The notes: generated by a model from the letters alone, not told the origin. 25,145 nucleotides of DNA from an uncultured Lachnospiraceae bacterium (GCA_946631935.1 CAMPAP010000104.1:1-25145); one strand, 5' to 3'. Positions 7,223 to 14,459 are shown, numbered from the stretch's first letter. A program made the numbers and translations.

Positions 7223-7285
7223 ACCCGGCATAGGTGGTGAAAATGCCGGGTGGCGCTTGCGAGTTAAATGAATATAATGTTGCGG
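7223..7285. repeat. Hairpin plus partial, diverged relative of the interspersed element
   Basis: ACCCGGCAT (7223-7231) and ATGCCGGGT (7243-7251) form a perfect 9-bp stem with an 11-nt loop, between the M23 gene and the ligase gene. It lacks a T tract on either strand, so it is a weak terminator candidate at best. The bases after the stem, GGCG...GCGAGTTAAATG, align with the right half of the 3556-3713 element (GGCG...GCGGGTTAAAT), which suggests a degraded third copy. The alignment is short and was made by eye. Confidence 0.4.
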
Positions 7286-7297
7286 ATCCTGATACTA

Positions 7298-8881
7298 TTA
7301 CCCGGGTACATAATTCAGCGGGTTAACAGGCGTTCCGTTTATCAGGATCTCAAAGTGAAGGTGAGGTCCGGTACTTCGGCCGGTGGATCCGCTTCGTCCT
7401 ATTACTTCACCCTGGTTTACGTACTGTCCTACAGATACTCCCACTCTGGAAAGGTGAGCATATCTTGTCTGGGTTCCGCCGGGATGAGTTATGAGAACAG
7501 TATATCCGTAGCTTCCTCCCCATCCTGCCTGGGTTACCGTACCGCCGCTGGATGCCATGACAGAGGTTCCCGTTGCGACAGCCCAGTCAATTCCTCTGTG
7601 GTATGTGGTGGCACCCGCAGTGGGAGCTTTTCTGTATCCGAAGTAAGAGCTTATCCTTCCGCCGTAGATAGGCTTGATATAGGTCGGAGGGATCTTGGTA
7701 CCGCGTTCCATTATCTTGGGAACGGCTTCGATATCAACTTCCTCTATCAGAACCTCTCTTTCGGACTCGGTATCATTAACAAAGTGCTGATCGATTATGG
7801 CTCTGTGGTGTCCTGCGGATGGCTGCTGGATAACATTTGTCTCCGTGGTATACCAGTCATCCCTGGGAATGATCACGGTATCCGCTTCATAATCCTCATC
7901 CACATAGTTCCTCTCGATATGTTCAACCGAAAGTTCAGGCTCGGGAACGGTTATGATGAGAGTGTCATTTACATGAAGTGTGGAGTTGGCATTTTCAAGC
8001 TTGTCGGAATTGAGCGCAACTATATCCTCGATGGGAACGTTAAGATTAAGAGAGATACCGCTGAGTGTATCACCGGCTACGATCTTATACTCATATGCAC
8101 TCTCGTGTTCCTTGATGATATTATCCACCGCCTCGGACAGGCTTACGATCTGCGACGAAGGAACATAGCCCTCGGCTATTTCGATGGATTCCACAAATCC
8201 GATGGATATAAGTCCCGTCTCATAATCCTGAAACGAAACCGTCTGAGGAGTTTCAACTTTGACCTTGGTCTGATTATAGATATACTCACCGGCTCCGCCT
8301 TTGGGAAGAATCCCGTCTGCTTTATCCTCCGATGCCGTATATGTATCGTACACCTCTGCCGTCAGGGCATTAAAATCCCTTCCGGGAGAATGGATAAGCC
8401 TTACCCTGAACCTGCCGCCGGGATTGTATCTGTCAATCGCTTCATTAAGAAGGGCAAGGACATCACTTTCCGTGGCAAGGGTCACCATATTGTCTCCCAT
8501 TTTTACGGTATAGGATGGAGACAGGGCACTCTTTAAAGATGCGGAAATGAGATTTTCCGCAACAGCCACCCCTTCACTTTTGGAAGTCAGATCCCCGGTA
8601 AGAACATTTTCCGATTCCACTCTGAGATCGTAATCCATAAAAGCAATCCCGTCGTAGGAAGCCGCAACATTTCTGCGGGCAGTGCTTATGATCTCCTGGA
8701 CATCCTCGTAGGATGCAAAATCTCCAACCTTGGAATCATCTATATATACATGAAAATAATCATCGGTGCCCTCGGAAAAGGTATAAACACCATGCACAAA
8801 AAGCAGGCACGAAAAAATCGTGACTGCTGTTGTGACAAGAAATAAAAATTCTCTTTTTTTGGAGATAAAAGAAGTCTTCAC
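7298..8881 (-). CDS. LysM-G5-M23 peptidoglycan endopeptidase, membrane-anchored or secreted
   Basis: A 527-residue exported protein. An N-terminal hydrophobic helix (about 12-33) serves as signal anchor. A LysM domain, YKIVAGDTLSG onward (264-311), binds glycan, a G5 domain covers about 320-395, and the C-terminal peptidase M23 domain has HRGID (428-432) and HLH (507-509) zinc-binding motifs, so the active site appears intact. It should cut peptidoglycan cross-bridges outside the cell. The region 45-255 has no family that I recognise. The start is GTG at 8881 and no clear Shine-Dalgarno precedes it. It lies only 12 nt after the coiled-coil gene, so translational coupling is likely. Confidence 0.9.
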   Translation of the reverse strand: MKTSFISKKREFLFLVTTAVTIFSCLLFVHGVYTFSEGTDDYFHVYIDDSKVGDFASYEDVQEIISTARRNVAASYDGIAFMDYDLRVESENVLTGDLTSKSEGVAVAENLISASLKSALSPSYTVKMGDNMVTLATESDVLALLNEAIDRYNPGGRFRVRLIHSPGRDFNALTAEVYDTYTASEDKADGILPKGGAGEYIYNQTKVKVETPQTVSFQDYETGLISIGFVESIEIAEGYVPSSQIVSLSEAVDNIIKEHESAYEYKIVAGDTLSGISLNLNVPIEDIVALNSDKLENANSTLHVNDTLIITVPEPELSVEHIERNYVDEDYEADTVIIPRDDWYTTETNVIQQPSAGHHRAIIDQHFVNDTESEREVLIEEVDIEAVPKIMERGTKIPPTYIKPIYGGRISSYFGYRKAPTAGATTYHRGIDWAVATGTSVMASSGGTVTQAGWGGSYGYTVLITHPGGTQTRYAHLSRVGVSVGQYVNQGEVIGRSGSTGRSTGPHLHFEILINGTPVNPLNYVPG

Positions 8882-8893
8882 AATAAAACCGTA

Positions 8894-10099
8894 TTAAAAC
8901 AGGAAATTAGCCACAAAAGGAGCAGCTATGGAGATAACAGATACTATGACGGCGACTACGGCGATCTTCTTTACGGTACCCACCTGCTCTTCAAGCTTGG
9001 TAGTCTCCGTCCTGATGCTTACAAGGAATTTTGCGTTTTCTTCCCTGATGGCATCGATCTGCTTTGCGTTATCATTTCTTATGCTTCCGAGAAGCTTTGC
9101 GCTTTCATCACGGATGGCAGTAATGGTCTTACCGCTTTCGCTTCTGATGCTGTCAGCCTTGGACTGGTTATCCTGCCTGATGCTTTCAAGCTGCTTGGCA
9201 TTTTCATCCTGAATGGACGCCTGGACATTACGATACACACGGACGCATTCCTTGTGAACATCTGCATTCTGAAGCGAGGAAAGAAGCGAGTTCTGGGCTT
9301 CAAGCATTTTCTGCTGACCCTGTCTGAGGTCATTTTTTACCTGTTCAAGGCTCTTGTCATTGGCATTCTTAAGACTGTCCATCTGAAGCTTGATGGCAGA
9401 TACATCATCCCTGAGGACATCCATCTTGGATGAAACTTCATCATTAGCGGCAGATGAAGAAAACTCACTCTGCATCCTTGTAAGATACTCTTCGTTGGAA
9501 GATCTTACCGCATCTATCTGGGATCCGACCCTTGCCTTAAGATCTTCTAACTGAGTTCCTATCTGTTCTTCAAGAAGGTTGAGTCTTCTGGTAAGCTCCT
9601 CATTACCGCCGTCTGTAAGACCGTTTCTTATCTTCTCAAGGTTTTCTTCATTGGCAGCTTTGATGGATTCTATCTGTTCCTTAAGTTCATTGCTGCGCTC
9701 TTCAAGCATCTGGCTCTGTCTGCTCATAAGCTCGTTCTGGCTCATGGCAAGAGACTGCTGACGCTCGATAAAATCATTCTGGCCGGCAAGAAGATCATTC
9801 TGCATCTGCTGCAGATAATCCTCATTGGCCTTATTCATGGATTCCATTTGCTCTTTGAGGTCATTGATAACGGCCTGTGAAGCACCCCCTTCAACTCCCC
9901 CGAGATCCGGAAGCGCATTTATGGTCTGCTGAAGCCCGCTGAGTTCCTCGGCAACACTCTTCATGCGGTCAAGACACTCCTGGTACTCTCTGACCTGAGC
10001 TCTCATCACGCCCATAGCTTCCGATTCCGCTTCACCGTTTGCGCGGATGATCTGCTGAGCGTTAAGCTTCTGCGATAACTGATCCATGAATGTATCCAT
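8894..10099 (-). CDS. Tail-anchored coiled-coil protein with hendecad repeats
   Basis: A 401-residue protein of unknown function (start at ATG 10099, because GGAGG at 10105-10109 fits it better than the ATG four codons upstream). It is almost wholly charged and helical and ends in one C-terminal membrane helix (last about 23 residues, AVVAVIVSVISIAAPFVANF), with no signal peptide, so the body should face the cytoplasm. Numbered from the upstream ATG, residues 85-107, 143-165, 191-217 and 240-262 are four copies of a unit like LKEQMES-ANEDYL-QNDL. Residues 303-379 are seven 11-residue repeats with consensus ENAK.L.SIR. It precedes the M23 peptidase by 12 nt, hinting at a role in organising envelope hydrolysis. 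No enzymatic motif is seen. Confidence 0.85.
   Translation of the reverse strand: MDTFMDQLSQKLNAQQIIRANGEAESEAMGVMRAQVREYQECLDRMKSVAEELSGLQQTINALPDLGGVEGGASQAVINDLKEQMESMNKANEDYLQQMQNDLLAGQNDFIERQQSLAMSQNELMSRQSQMLEERSNELKEQIESIKAANEENLEKIRNGLTDGGNEELTRRLNLLEEQIGTQLEDLKARVGSQIDAVRSSNEEYLTRMQSEFSSSAANDEVSSKMDVLRDDVSAIKLQMDSLKNANDKSLEQVKNDLRQGQQKMLEAQNSLLSSLQNADVHKECVRVYRNVQASIQDENAKQLESIRQDNQSKADSIRSESGKTITAIRDESAKLLGSIRNDNAKQIDAIREENAKFLVSIRTETTKLEEQVGTVKKIAVVAVIVSVISIAAPFVANFLF
8975..9205 (-). repeat. Seven tandem 33-bp units encoding hendecad repeats
   Basis: Within the coiled-coil gene, seven consecutive 11-codon units encode ENAKQLESIRQ, DNQSKADSIRS, ESGKTITAIRD, ESAKLLGSIRN, DNAKQIDAIRE, ENAKFLVSIRT and a decayed ETTKLEEQVGT. 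Eleven-residue periodicity favours a straight or right-handed coiled coil rather than the left-handed heptad type. The block abuts the membrane helix. Confidence 0.85.
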
Positions 10100-10111
10100 A
10101 GTCGCCTCCAT

Positions 10112-10289
10112 AATACATGTTGATTGATTATAGTTTTATGTCCGTATATATAGTGTATGTGGTTCTATATATTGTGTTTTTTGTGCATTTTGTCTATAAA
10201 ACGATGGAAAAAATTCAATCATTTATAAACATTTACTATTTTTTAACACCGTGTTCACATTTTGTTCATATAATGCCGATATAATGAAT
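10112..10289. other. AT-rich intergenic region with divergent promoters
   Basis: This stretch separates the coiled-coil gene (minus strand) from a predicted plus-strand RNA. It is very AT-rich, with an 8-bp inverted repeat ATATATAG/CTATATAT (10146-10153 and 10165-10172) near the coiled-coil gene. On the plus strand two TATAAT boxes occur at 10269-10274 and 10280-10285. TTCACA upstream is the only -35-like word, at 20 nt from the second box, so promoter strength is uncertain. No ORF of note is present. Confidence 0.5.
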
Positions 10290-10388
10290 CTCGTAAGCAG
10301 GCAGAGAATACAAAACGATCATTTTTTTCATAATAGCCCGGGAGCCGAAAGGTTTCCGGGCACTCCTCATTTTATGGGGAGTTTTTTT
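10290..10388 (+). ncRNA. Candidate small structured RNA with GNRA-capped helix and terminator
   Basis: About 100 nt on the plus strand, starting after the TATAAT at 10280-10285 and ending in an intrinsic terminator. A helix of 11 pairs joins 10336-10346 and 10351-10361, closed by a GAAA tetraloop (10347-10350). Two of its pairs are G-U only when read on the plus strand and become C-A mismatches on the minus strand, so the plus strand is the functional RNA. The terminator hairpin follows directly. No plus-strand gene lies upstream that could need this terminator. It overlaps the last bases of relQ on the opposite strand. I do not recognise the RNA family. Confidence 0.6.
10362..10388 (+). terminator. 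Intrinsic terminator on the plus strand
   Basis: ACTCCTC (10362-10368) pairs with GGGGAGT (10376-10382), seven pairs including one T-G, with a 7-nt loop. A run of seven T (10382-10388) follows on the plus strand. On the minus strand no T tract follows, so this does not serve relQ, whose stop codon it touches. Confidence 0.8.
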
Positions 10389-11052
10389 AGTAGGAATCAG
10401 GATCGTCCTGAATATTGCTGAGCTTGATGATCTCATCATTAAGTTCAAGCATCTTCTCATCCAGATCGGCAACAAGATGCGCGCACTCCACAAGTTCATC
10501 CTTGATGTGCTGGGGAGCATCTCCCTCGAACTTGTAGTGGATCTTGTGCTCAAGAGACGCCCAGAAATCCATGGCAACCGTTCTTATCTGGATCTCAACC
10601 TTCGTATCCACAACACGGTCGGAAAGGTAAACAGGAACTGTCACTATCATATGATAGCTCTTATATCCGCTGGCCTTGGGGAAGGTTATATAGTCCTTGA
10701 CGGTAAGGATCTTGATATCCTGCTGATGCTCGATCATATCGGCAATACGGTATATATCCGACGAGAAGGAACAGATTATCCTGACGCCGGCTATATCGTT
10801 GACGTGATTGACCATGTTTTCTATTGTCGAATCAAGACCGTGTCTCTTGAGTTTTTTAACGATGCTCTCAGCGGTCTTCATTCTGCTCTTTATATGCTCA
10901 ATGGGATTGTAACGGTGTATATGCTGGAATTCCTCATTCAGGATCTCTATCTTGGTCTGAACCTGTCTCATGGCAGCATTATATACGAGAGTGACTTCCT
11001 GCCACGTCTCTATACCGTTTCCCTGAACTATTTCACTTATATCATTATCCAT
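10387..11052 (-). CDS. relQ: Small alarmone synthetase, RelQ type ((p)ppGpp synthetase)
   Basis: A 221-residue stand-alone RelA/SpoT synthetase domain lacking the hydrolase and regulatory domains. It transfers pyrophosphate from ATP to GDP or GTP. Visible motifs are SRMKTAESIVKKL (56-68), DIAGVRI (86-92), YKSYH (130-134) and VEIQIRT (152-158) with MDFWASLEHKIHYK (161-174). Length and the C-terminal helical tail fit the RelQ/SAS1 group, which forms tetramers; RelP is a less likely alternative. The Shine-Dalgarno is weak. It stands alone: a hairpin at 11143-11170 lies upstream and the gene end overlaps a plus-strand terminator. Confidence 0.93.
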   Translation of the reverse strand: MDNDISEIVQGNGIETWQEVTLVYNAAMRQVQTKIEILNEEFQHIHRYNPIEHIKSRMKTAESIVKKLKRHGLDSTIENMVNHVNDIAGVRIICSFSSDIYRIADMIEHQQDIKILTVKDYITFPKASGYKSYHMIVTVPVYLSDRVVDTKVEIQIRTVAMDFWASLEHKIHYKFEGDAPQHIKDELVECAHLVADLDEKMLELNDEIIKLSNIQDDPDSY

Positions 11053-11142
11053 TTAATATATCCGATCCGGTCTTATATTTTTATCTGTGCATACTGCCTA
11101 TATTTTATCATAGATACATAAATTTGTGTAGGAAAAACGTCA

Positions 11143-11170
11143 AATAACCCGCCCCTGAAGGCAGGTTATT
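11143..11170 (-). terminator. Terminator for minus-strand transcripts (galE readthrough)
   Basis: On the minus strand AATAACCTGCC and GGCGGGTTATT form an 11-pair stem with one U-G wobble and a 6-nt loop, followed by TTTGACGTTTTT. Read on the plus strand the wobble becomes a C-A mismatch and A-rich bases follow, so the minus strand is favoured. It would end transcripts coming from galE after they pass antisense through the 91-residue gene. It could alternatively be a leader element of relQ. Confidence 0.6.
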
Positions 11171-11220
11171 CTTGTAAAAAAAAACAGTATGTTGTAGATT
11201 TTTAGTAAACAGGCAGGATA

Positions 11221-11238
11221 TTTAAGAAAAATCTTAAA
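11221..11238 (+). promoter_or_regulatory. Small hairpin in the leader of the 91-residue gene
   Basis: TTTAAGA (11221-11227) and TCTTAAA (11232-11238) are a perfect 7-bp inverted repeat with a 4-nt loop, 35 nt before the ATG of the plus-strand gene. It may be an operator or leader hairpin. No clear -35/-10 pair was found for this gene. Confidence 0.35.
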
Positions 11239-11273
11239 ATAAACCCCAAAAAGAAACCTAAAAGGAAAGATTT

Positions 11274-11549
11274 ATGTTCAGACTCTGGGTAAGGCAATTC
11301 AAAGACACTCATATGCTTCGGGATACGGTCATAGAAGACTCTACCGCGGATACCCGGACTCACAAGATCCTCAATTCTCTGGAAAAAGCCTGCAGGGAAT
11401 TCGATCTTCCCGTACCCATCTGGCTGGACAATAACATCTCTTCATTCAAGCAGACTTCGACTGCAAGATTTAACAAGGATTCATTCATTGAAGAAGTGCC
11501 ATTTGATTTTCTCGAGATCAAAGTGATCGAAGAGGACAGCACATATTGA
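11274..11549 (+). CDS. Conserved 91-residue protein of unknown function
   Basis: A 91-residue soluble protein starting MFRLWVRQFKDTHMLRDTVIE, and the only clear plus-strand protein gene here. It contains DTRTHKILNSLEKACREFDLPVPIWLDNN (about 27-54) and ends in an acidic FDFLEIKVIEEDSTY. I recall closely similar small proteins as a conserved hypothetical family in Lachnospiraceae, with the same RDTVI, PIWLD, F.Q.NFIEE and DYLEI blocks, but know no function. An AAGGAAAG site sits about 5 nt before the ATG. Its stop lies only 5 bp from the convergent galE stop, with no terminator between them, so galE transcripts probably run antisense across the whole gene. Confidence 0.8.
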   Translation: MFRLWVRQFKDTHMLRDTVIEDSTADTRTHKILNSLEKACREFDLPVPIWLDNNISSFKQTSTARFNKDSFIEEVPFDFLEIKVIEEDSTY

Positions 11550-11554
11550 TCCGT

Positions 11555-12574
11555 TCATTCATCATATCCGTTCGGATTGTTCTTCTGCCATCTCCAGGAA
11601 TCTTCACACATCTCCCTGATGCCGTACTCAGCTTCCCATCCCAGTTCTTTTTTTGCAAGTGATGCATCTGCATAGCATGCAGCAATATCTCCGGGGCGTC
11701 TTTCTTTGATCACATAAGGGATCTTCACTCCGTTAGCCTCTTCGAAATTCTTTACTATGTCAAGAACGCTGTATCCTGTACCTGTTCCGAGATTATATAT
11801 CTTAAGTCCCGCATTTTCTTCGATCTTTTTAAGGGCCTTTACATGTCCCCTGGCAAGATCCACAACATGAATATAATCCCTCACCCCGGTGCCGTCGGGA
11901 GTATCGTAATCATTTCCGAAAACTCCGAGTTCTTTCAGCTTTCCAACCGCAACCTGGGTAATGTAGGGCATCAGGTTATTGGGAATTCCGTTGGGGTTCT
12001 CACCAATCATTCCGGACTTATGAGCACCGATGGGATTGAAGTACCTGAGAAGGATCACATTCCACTCTTTGTCTGCCTTCTGGATATCCGAAAGGATCTG
12101 CTCGAGCATTGACTTGGTCCAGCCGTAAGGGTTGGTGCACTGTCCCTTGGGGCACTGTTCGGTAATGGGTATGAATGCGGGATTTCCGTATACCGTGGCA
12201 CTGGATGAAAAAATGATATTCTTGCATCCGTGCTTTCTCATAACATCAACCAAAGTAAGAGTCCCGCCGACGTTATTCTCATAGTACTCCCAGGGCTTTG
12301 CAACAGATTCTCCTACCGCTTTAAGTCCGGCAAAGTGGATCACGGCACTTATATCTTCCGCGGAAAAAATCTCTTCAAGCGCTTTCCTGTCCCTTATATC
12401 AGCCTTGTAAAAAACGGGCTTTTTGCCCGTTATCTTCTCAATCCTTAAAAGAACCTTCTCACTGGCATTTGAGAGATTGTCCATGATGACAACTTCTCTG
12501 CCTGCATCCTGAAGTTCGACGACAGTGTGGCTTCCGATGAATCCGGCTCCGCCTGTGACCAATATCTTGCCCAT
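11555..12574 (-). CDS. galE: UDP-glucose 4-epimerase
   Basis: A 339-residue extended short-chain dehydrogenase of normal GalE length. It interconverts UDP-glucose and UDP-galactose (sometimes the N-acetyl forms) with tightly bound NAD+. The NAD loop GGAGFIGS is at residues 7-14, SSSATVYG at 123-130, and the catalytic Tyr150 and Lys154 are in YGWTK. The start at 12574 is preferred to the ATG two codons upstream because AAGGAG is 7 nt before it but abuts the other. It follows the UDP-sugar pyrophosphorylase gene, separated by a 153-bp repeat element. Together they supply UDP-sugars for envelope or exopolysaccharide synthesis and galactose use. Confidence 0.96.
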   Translation of the reverse strand: MGKILVTGGAGFIGSHTVVELQDAGREVVIMDNLSNASEKVLLRIEKITGKKPVFYKADIRDRKALEEIFSAEDISAVIHFAGLKAVGESVAKPWEYYENNVGGTLTLVDVMRKHGCKNIIFSSSATVYGNPAFIPITEQCPKGQCTNPYGWTKSMLEQILSDIQKADKEWNVILLRYFNPIGAHKSGMIGENPNGIPNNLMPYITQVAVGKLKELGVFGNDYDTPDGTGVRDYIHVVDLARGHVKALKKIEENAGLKIYNLGTGTGYSVLDIVKNFEEANGVKIPYVIKERRPGDIAACYADASLAKKELGWEAEYGIREMCEDSWRWQKNNPNGYDE

Positions 12575-12598
12575 ATTCATACTCCTTATATAAATTAC

Positions 12599-12751
12599 GC
12601 ACGCTCACCGTTAATGTTTTTAACGCGGACACGCCTCCCGGCTTCGCTCGCTTCCGTAGCGGTACTAAATTCGAACTGCACTTCGTTTGTTCTCATTAAG
12701 TACCGACGGTCGCGAAAGAGTCCGCTTATAAAAAATTAACGCTTCACGTGC
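12599..12751. repeat. Interspersed element, copy 2 (opposite orientation to copy 1)
   Basis: A 153-bp noncoding element whose reverse complement aligns along its length with 3556-3713. Its ends are themselves imperfect inverted repeats (CACG...GTTAAT at 12601-12616 against the complement of 12734-12750). The inner closing helix is GCGGAC/GTCCGC, where copy 1 has CGCAC/GTGCG, a swap that keeps the pair. A second inner helix CGGTACT/AGTACCG is perfect here and has one mismatch or wobble in copy 1. It sits 3 nt after the pyrophosphorylase stop codon and 24 nt before galE. Confidence 0.8.
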
Positions 12752-12754
12752 TTA

Positions 12755-13981
12755 TTACAATACCACTCCATTTTGTTCAAGCAGCGCCTGTGCACTTTCT
12801 ACGGAATCAACGCCCGTCTTGTTCTTGATGGGTGCAAATTCCTTCTCTCTTATGACCTCAAAGGGAAGGCAGCTGTCACACTGATGGATCATATCAAGAA
12901 CGAGATTCTCGTATTTATATCCGTTAGGAGTCTCAGGCTTAAACAGCTCTCCGTTTTCGTCAAGGCAGGGGATCTTCTTTTCGACGATATGGAGAGGAAG
13001 AGCCCCGTTAAGGATCCTCTCAAGCTGCTCGGTGGCAAAAAGGTAATTCAGGATAACTCCGAAATTATATGCAGGATCACCCTTCTCATTTTTTGCATTC
13101 ATGAGATCTTCCGTAAGGTCATAATACTCGACTATGGAAGGTCTTCCGTCTTCGAGACAGATAACACCGACCTTTTCATCAGGTGCGGCTTTCTTTACAA
13201 CCTTTGCACCGACAGTGCAGTTTCTTGAAATGGTTGCTCCCACAAAAACAGGATCTGCGATCTGCTGAAGAACATTGTCAACGGCAAATACATTGAACCA
13301 CTCAATACCGTTTTTGTGAACCCCGTCAAGAAGTCCTGCGTTTACAAGGGAAACGAACCATCCTCCGTTACCGTTGGGAGATGTTGCCATACGGCCTTTT
13401 TCTTCGAGATAGATCTTTCCCTCATAGTCTGTTGCGGCAGCCATGGACTGCATGAAAAAGTGAACATACTCCCCGGGATATCCGAAGTAATTCTTCTCCT
13501 CGAAAAATCTGACAGTAGCGTCATTATTTTTTTCGGAAGTCATTATATAAAGATGAATAAAAGCTCCTGCCTTATCGGTTACTTTCTTAAGATTATTGAT
13601 AAGACATTCAAAAATGAACAGATCCCTGGTCTTGCCGACGTTGTACATTCCCTTGGGATTGTCCGAACCGAGCCTTGTTCCCATTCCGCCCGCAAGAAGA
13701 AGCGCCGCAACCTTGCCTGCTCTTATGGCATCAAGGCCGGTCTTTTCAAATTCGGAAGCGTTCTTTTCTATCTCCGGGATCTCCATGCATTCAAGAGGTG
13801 AAATAACTCCTCTTTTTCCAAGCTCTTCCATATGTGCGGCATTTGCCTGGATGCTCATATCCGTCGCATCGATCTGATCCAGCAGTGCTTTCTTTGACGC
13901 ATCATCAAGTTCGTCATAGTATCTGAGAACCTGCATCTGTCCGAATTTTTCAAGTTTTGCTTTTGCTTCTTCTAAAGTCAT
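12755..13981 (-). CDS. UDP-sugar pyrophosphorylase of the eukaryotic-like UDPGP/UAP family
   Basis: A 408-residue nucleotidyltransferase that makes a UDP-sugar from UTP and a sugar 1-phosphate. The nucleotide loop LAGGMGTRLGSDNPKG covers residues 96-111. SPNGNGGWF (201-209) and VDNVLQQIADPVFVG (234-248) are signatures of the UAP1/AGX-like branch rather than of bacterial GalU or GlmU. The substrate may be GlcNAc-1-P, GalNAc-1-P, Glc-1-P or Gal-1-P; the sequence does not decide. An AAGGAA site lies before the ATG. The gene is 24 nt after the pilin-like gene and upstream of galE, fitting a UDP-hexose or UDP-HexNAc supply role. Confidence 0.88.
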   Translation of the reverse strand: MTLEEAKAKLEKFGQMQVLRYYDELDDASKKALLDQIDATDMSIQANAAHMEELGKRGVISPLECMEIPEIEKNASEFEKTGLDAIRAGKVAALLLAGGMGTRLGSDNPKGMYNVGKTRDLFIFECLINNLKKVTDKAGAFIHLYIMTSEKNNDATVRFFEEKNYFGYPGEYVHFFMQSMAAATDYEGKIYLEEKGRMATSPNGNGGWFVSLVNAGLLDGVHKNGIEWFNVFAVDNVLQQIADPVFVGATISRNCTVGAKVVKKAAPDEKVGVICLEDGRPSIVEYYDLTEDLMNAKNEKGDPAYNFGVILNYLFATEQLERILNGALPLHIVEKKIPCLDENGELFKPETPNGYKYENLVLDMIHQCDSCLPFEVIREKEFAPIKNKTGVDSVESAQALLEQNGVVL

Positions 13982-14006
13982 TTTTTATTCCTTTTACTGT
14001 TTATTA

Positions 14007-14411
14007 TCATGCATTCTTATATGCAGATGCGCCTGTAATGGACGCAAGATTATACGAAGGATGACCGGTAGGATATATGGATACGGTATTTGAATCAACA
14101 TCATAGGTTGCGGTAAATGTGAGGCCTCTGCCACATACATTTCCTGCGGTAAGGGGAACTTCGTTAATGGTATCGGGAAGCTGTGCAGCGTTACTGTAGG
14201 TAACCTGAATTGTGTTGGAACCGGTAGTATGAGCATCTGCAATATCTGCAAGAAATGCTTCTCTTAACATATCAGCATTCTGGATATCCTTAGAACGCCT
14301 TGACTGTTCCACATATTTGATGAACTGGGGTGCAAGAAGCCCCAGAAGCACAGCCATGATGGCAATGACGATGATAAGTTCCACAAGTGAAAAACCTTTA
14401 TTATTCTTCAT
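14007..14411 (-). CDS. Orphan type IV pilin-like (prepilin) protein
   Basis: A 134-residue prepilin. The N-terminus MKNNKG is a short class III leader with cleavage expected after Gly6, followed by FSLVELIIVIAIMAVLLGLL with the conserved Glu at +5 and a hydrophobic stalk helix that continues as APQFIKYVEQSRRSKD. The C-terminal globular part (about 45-134) has one Cys and no known domain. It could be a pilin of a type IV pilus or a competence pseudopilin, but no pilB, pilC, pilD or pilT is in the window. GGAGAGGAG precedes the ATG, and a promoter is predicted at 14460-14488. It may head a transcript continuing into the pyrophosphorylase gene. Confidence 0.88.
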   Translation of the reverse strand: MKNNKGFSLVELIIVIAIMAVLLGLLAPQFIKYVEQSRRSKDIQNADMLREAFLADIADAHTTGSNTIQVTYSNAAQLPDTINEVPLTAGNVCGRGLTFTATYDVDSNTVSIYPTGHPSYNLASITGASAYKNA

Positions 14412-14459
14412 AATTCTCTCCTCTCCTCGGCGAAACGAAAGATATTCGCATACATATTT

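Noticed and set aside
7268..8536. A 422-codon plus-strand reading frame
   Set aside because: It lies entirely antisense to the LysM-G5-M23 gene, its translation has no recognisable domain, and it has no ribosome binding site.
8975..9205. 33-bp tandem repeats as a CRISPR-like or minisatellite array
   Set aside because: The units are in frame, diverged at the DNA level and conserved as an 11-residue protein pattern, so they are coding repeats.
10146..10172. AT-rich inverted repeat ATATATAG/CTATATAT upstream of the coiled-coil gene
   Set aside because: Short repeats of this composition arise easily in AT-rich intergenic DNA; no second copy or clear operator logic was found.
10284..10422. A short plus-strand frame starting ATGAATCTC within the small-RNA region
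   Set aside because: It has no Shine-Dalgarno, runs through both hairpins and past the terminator into antisense relQ, so an untranslated RNA is the better reading.
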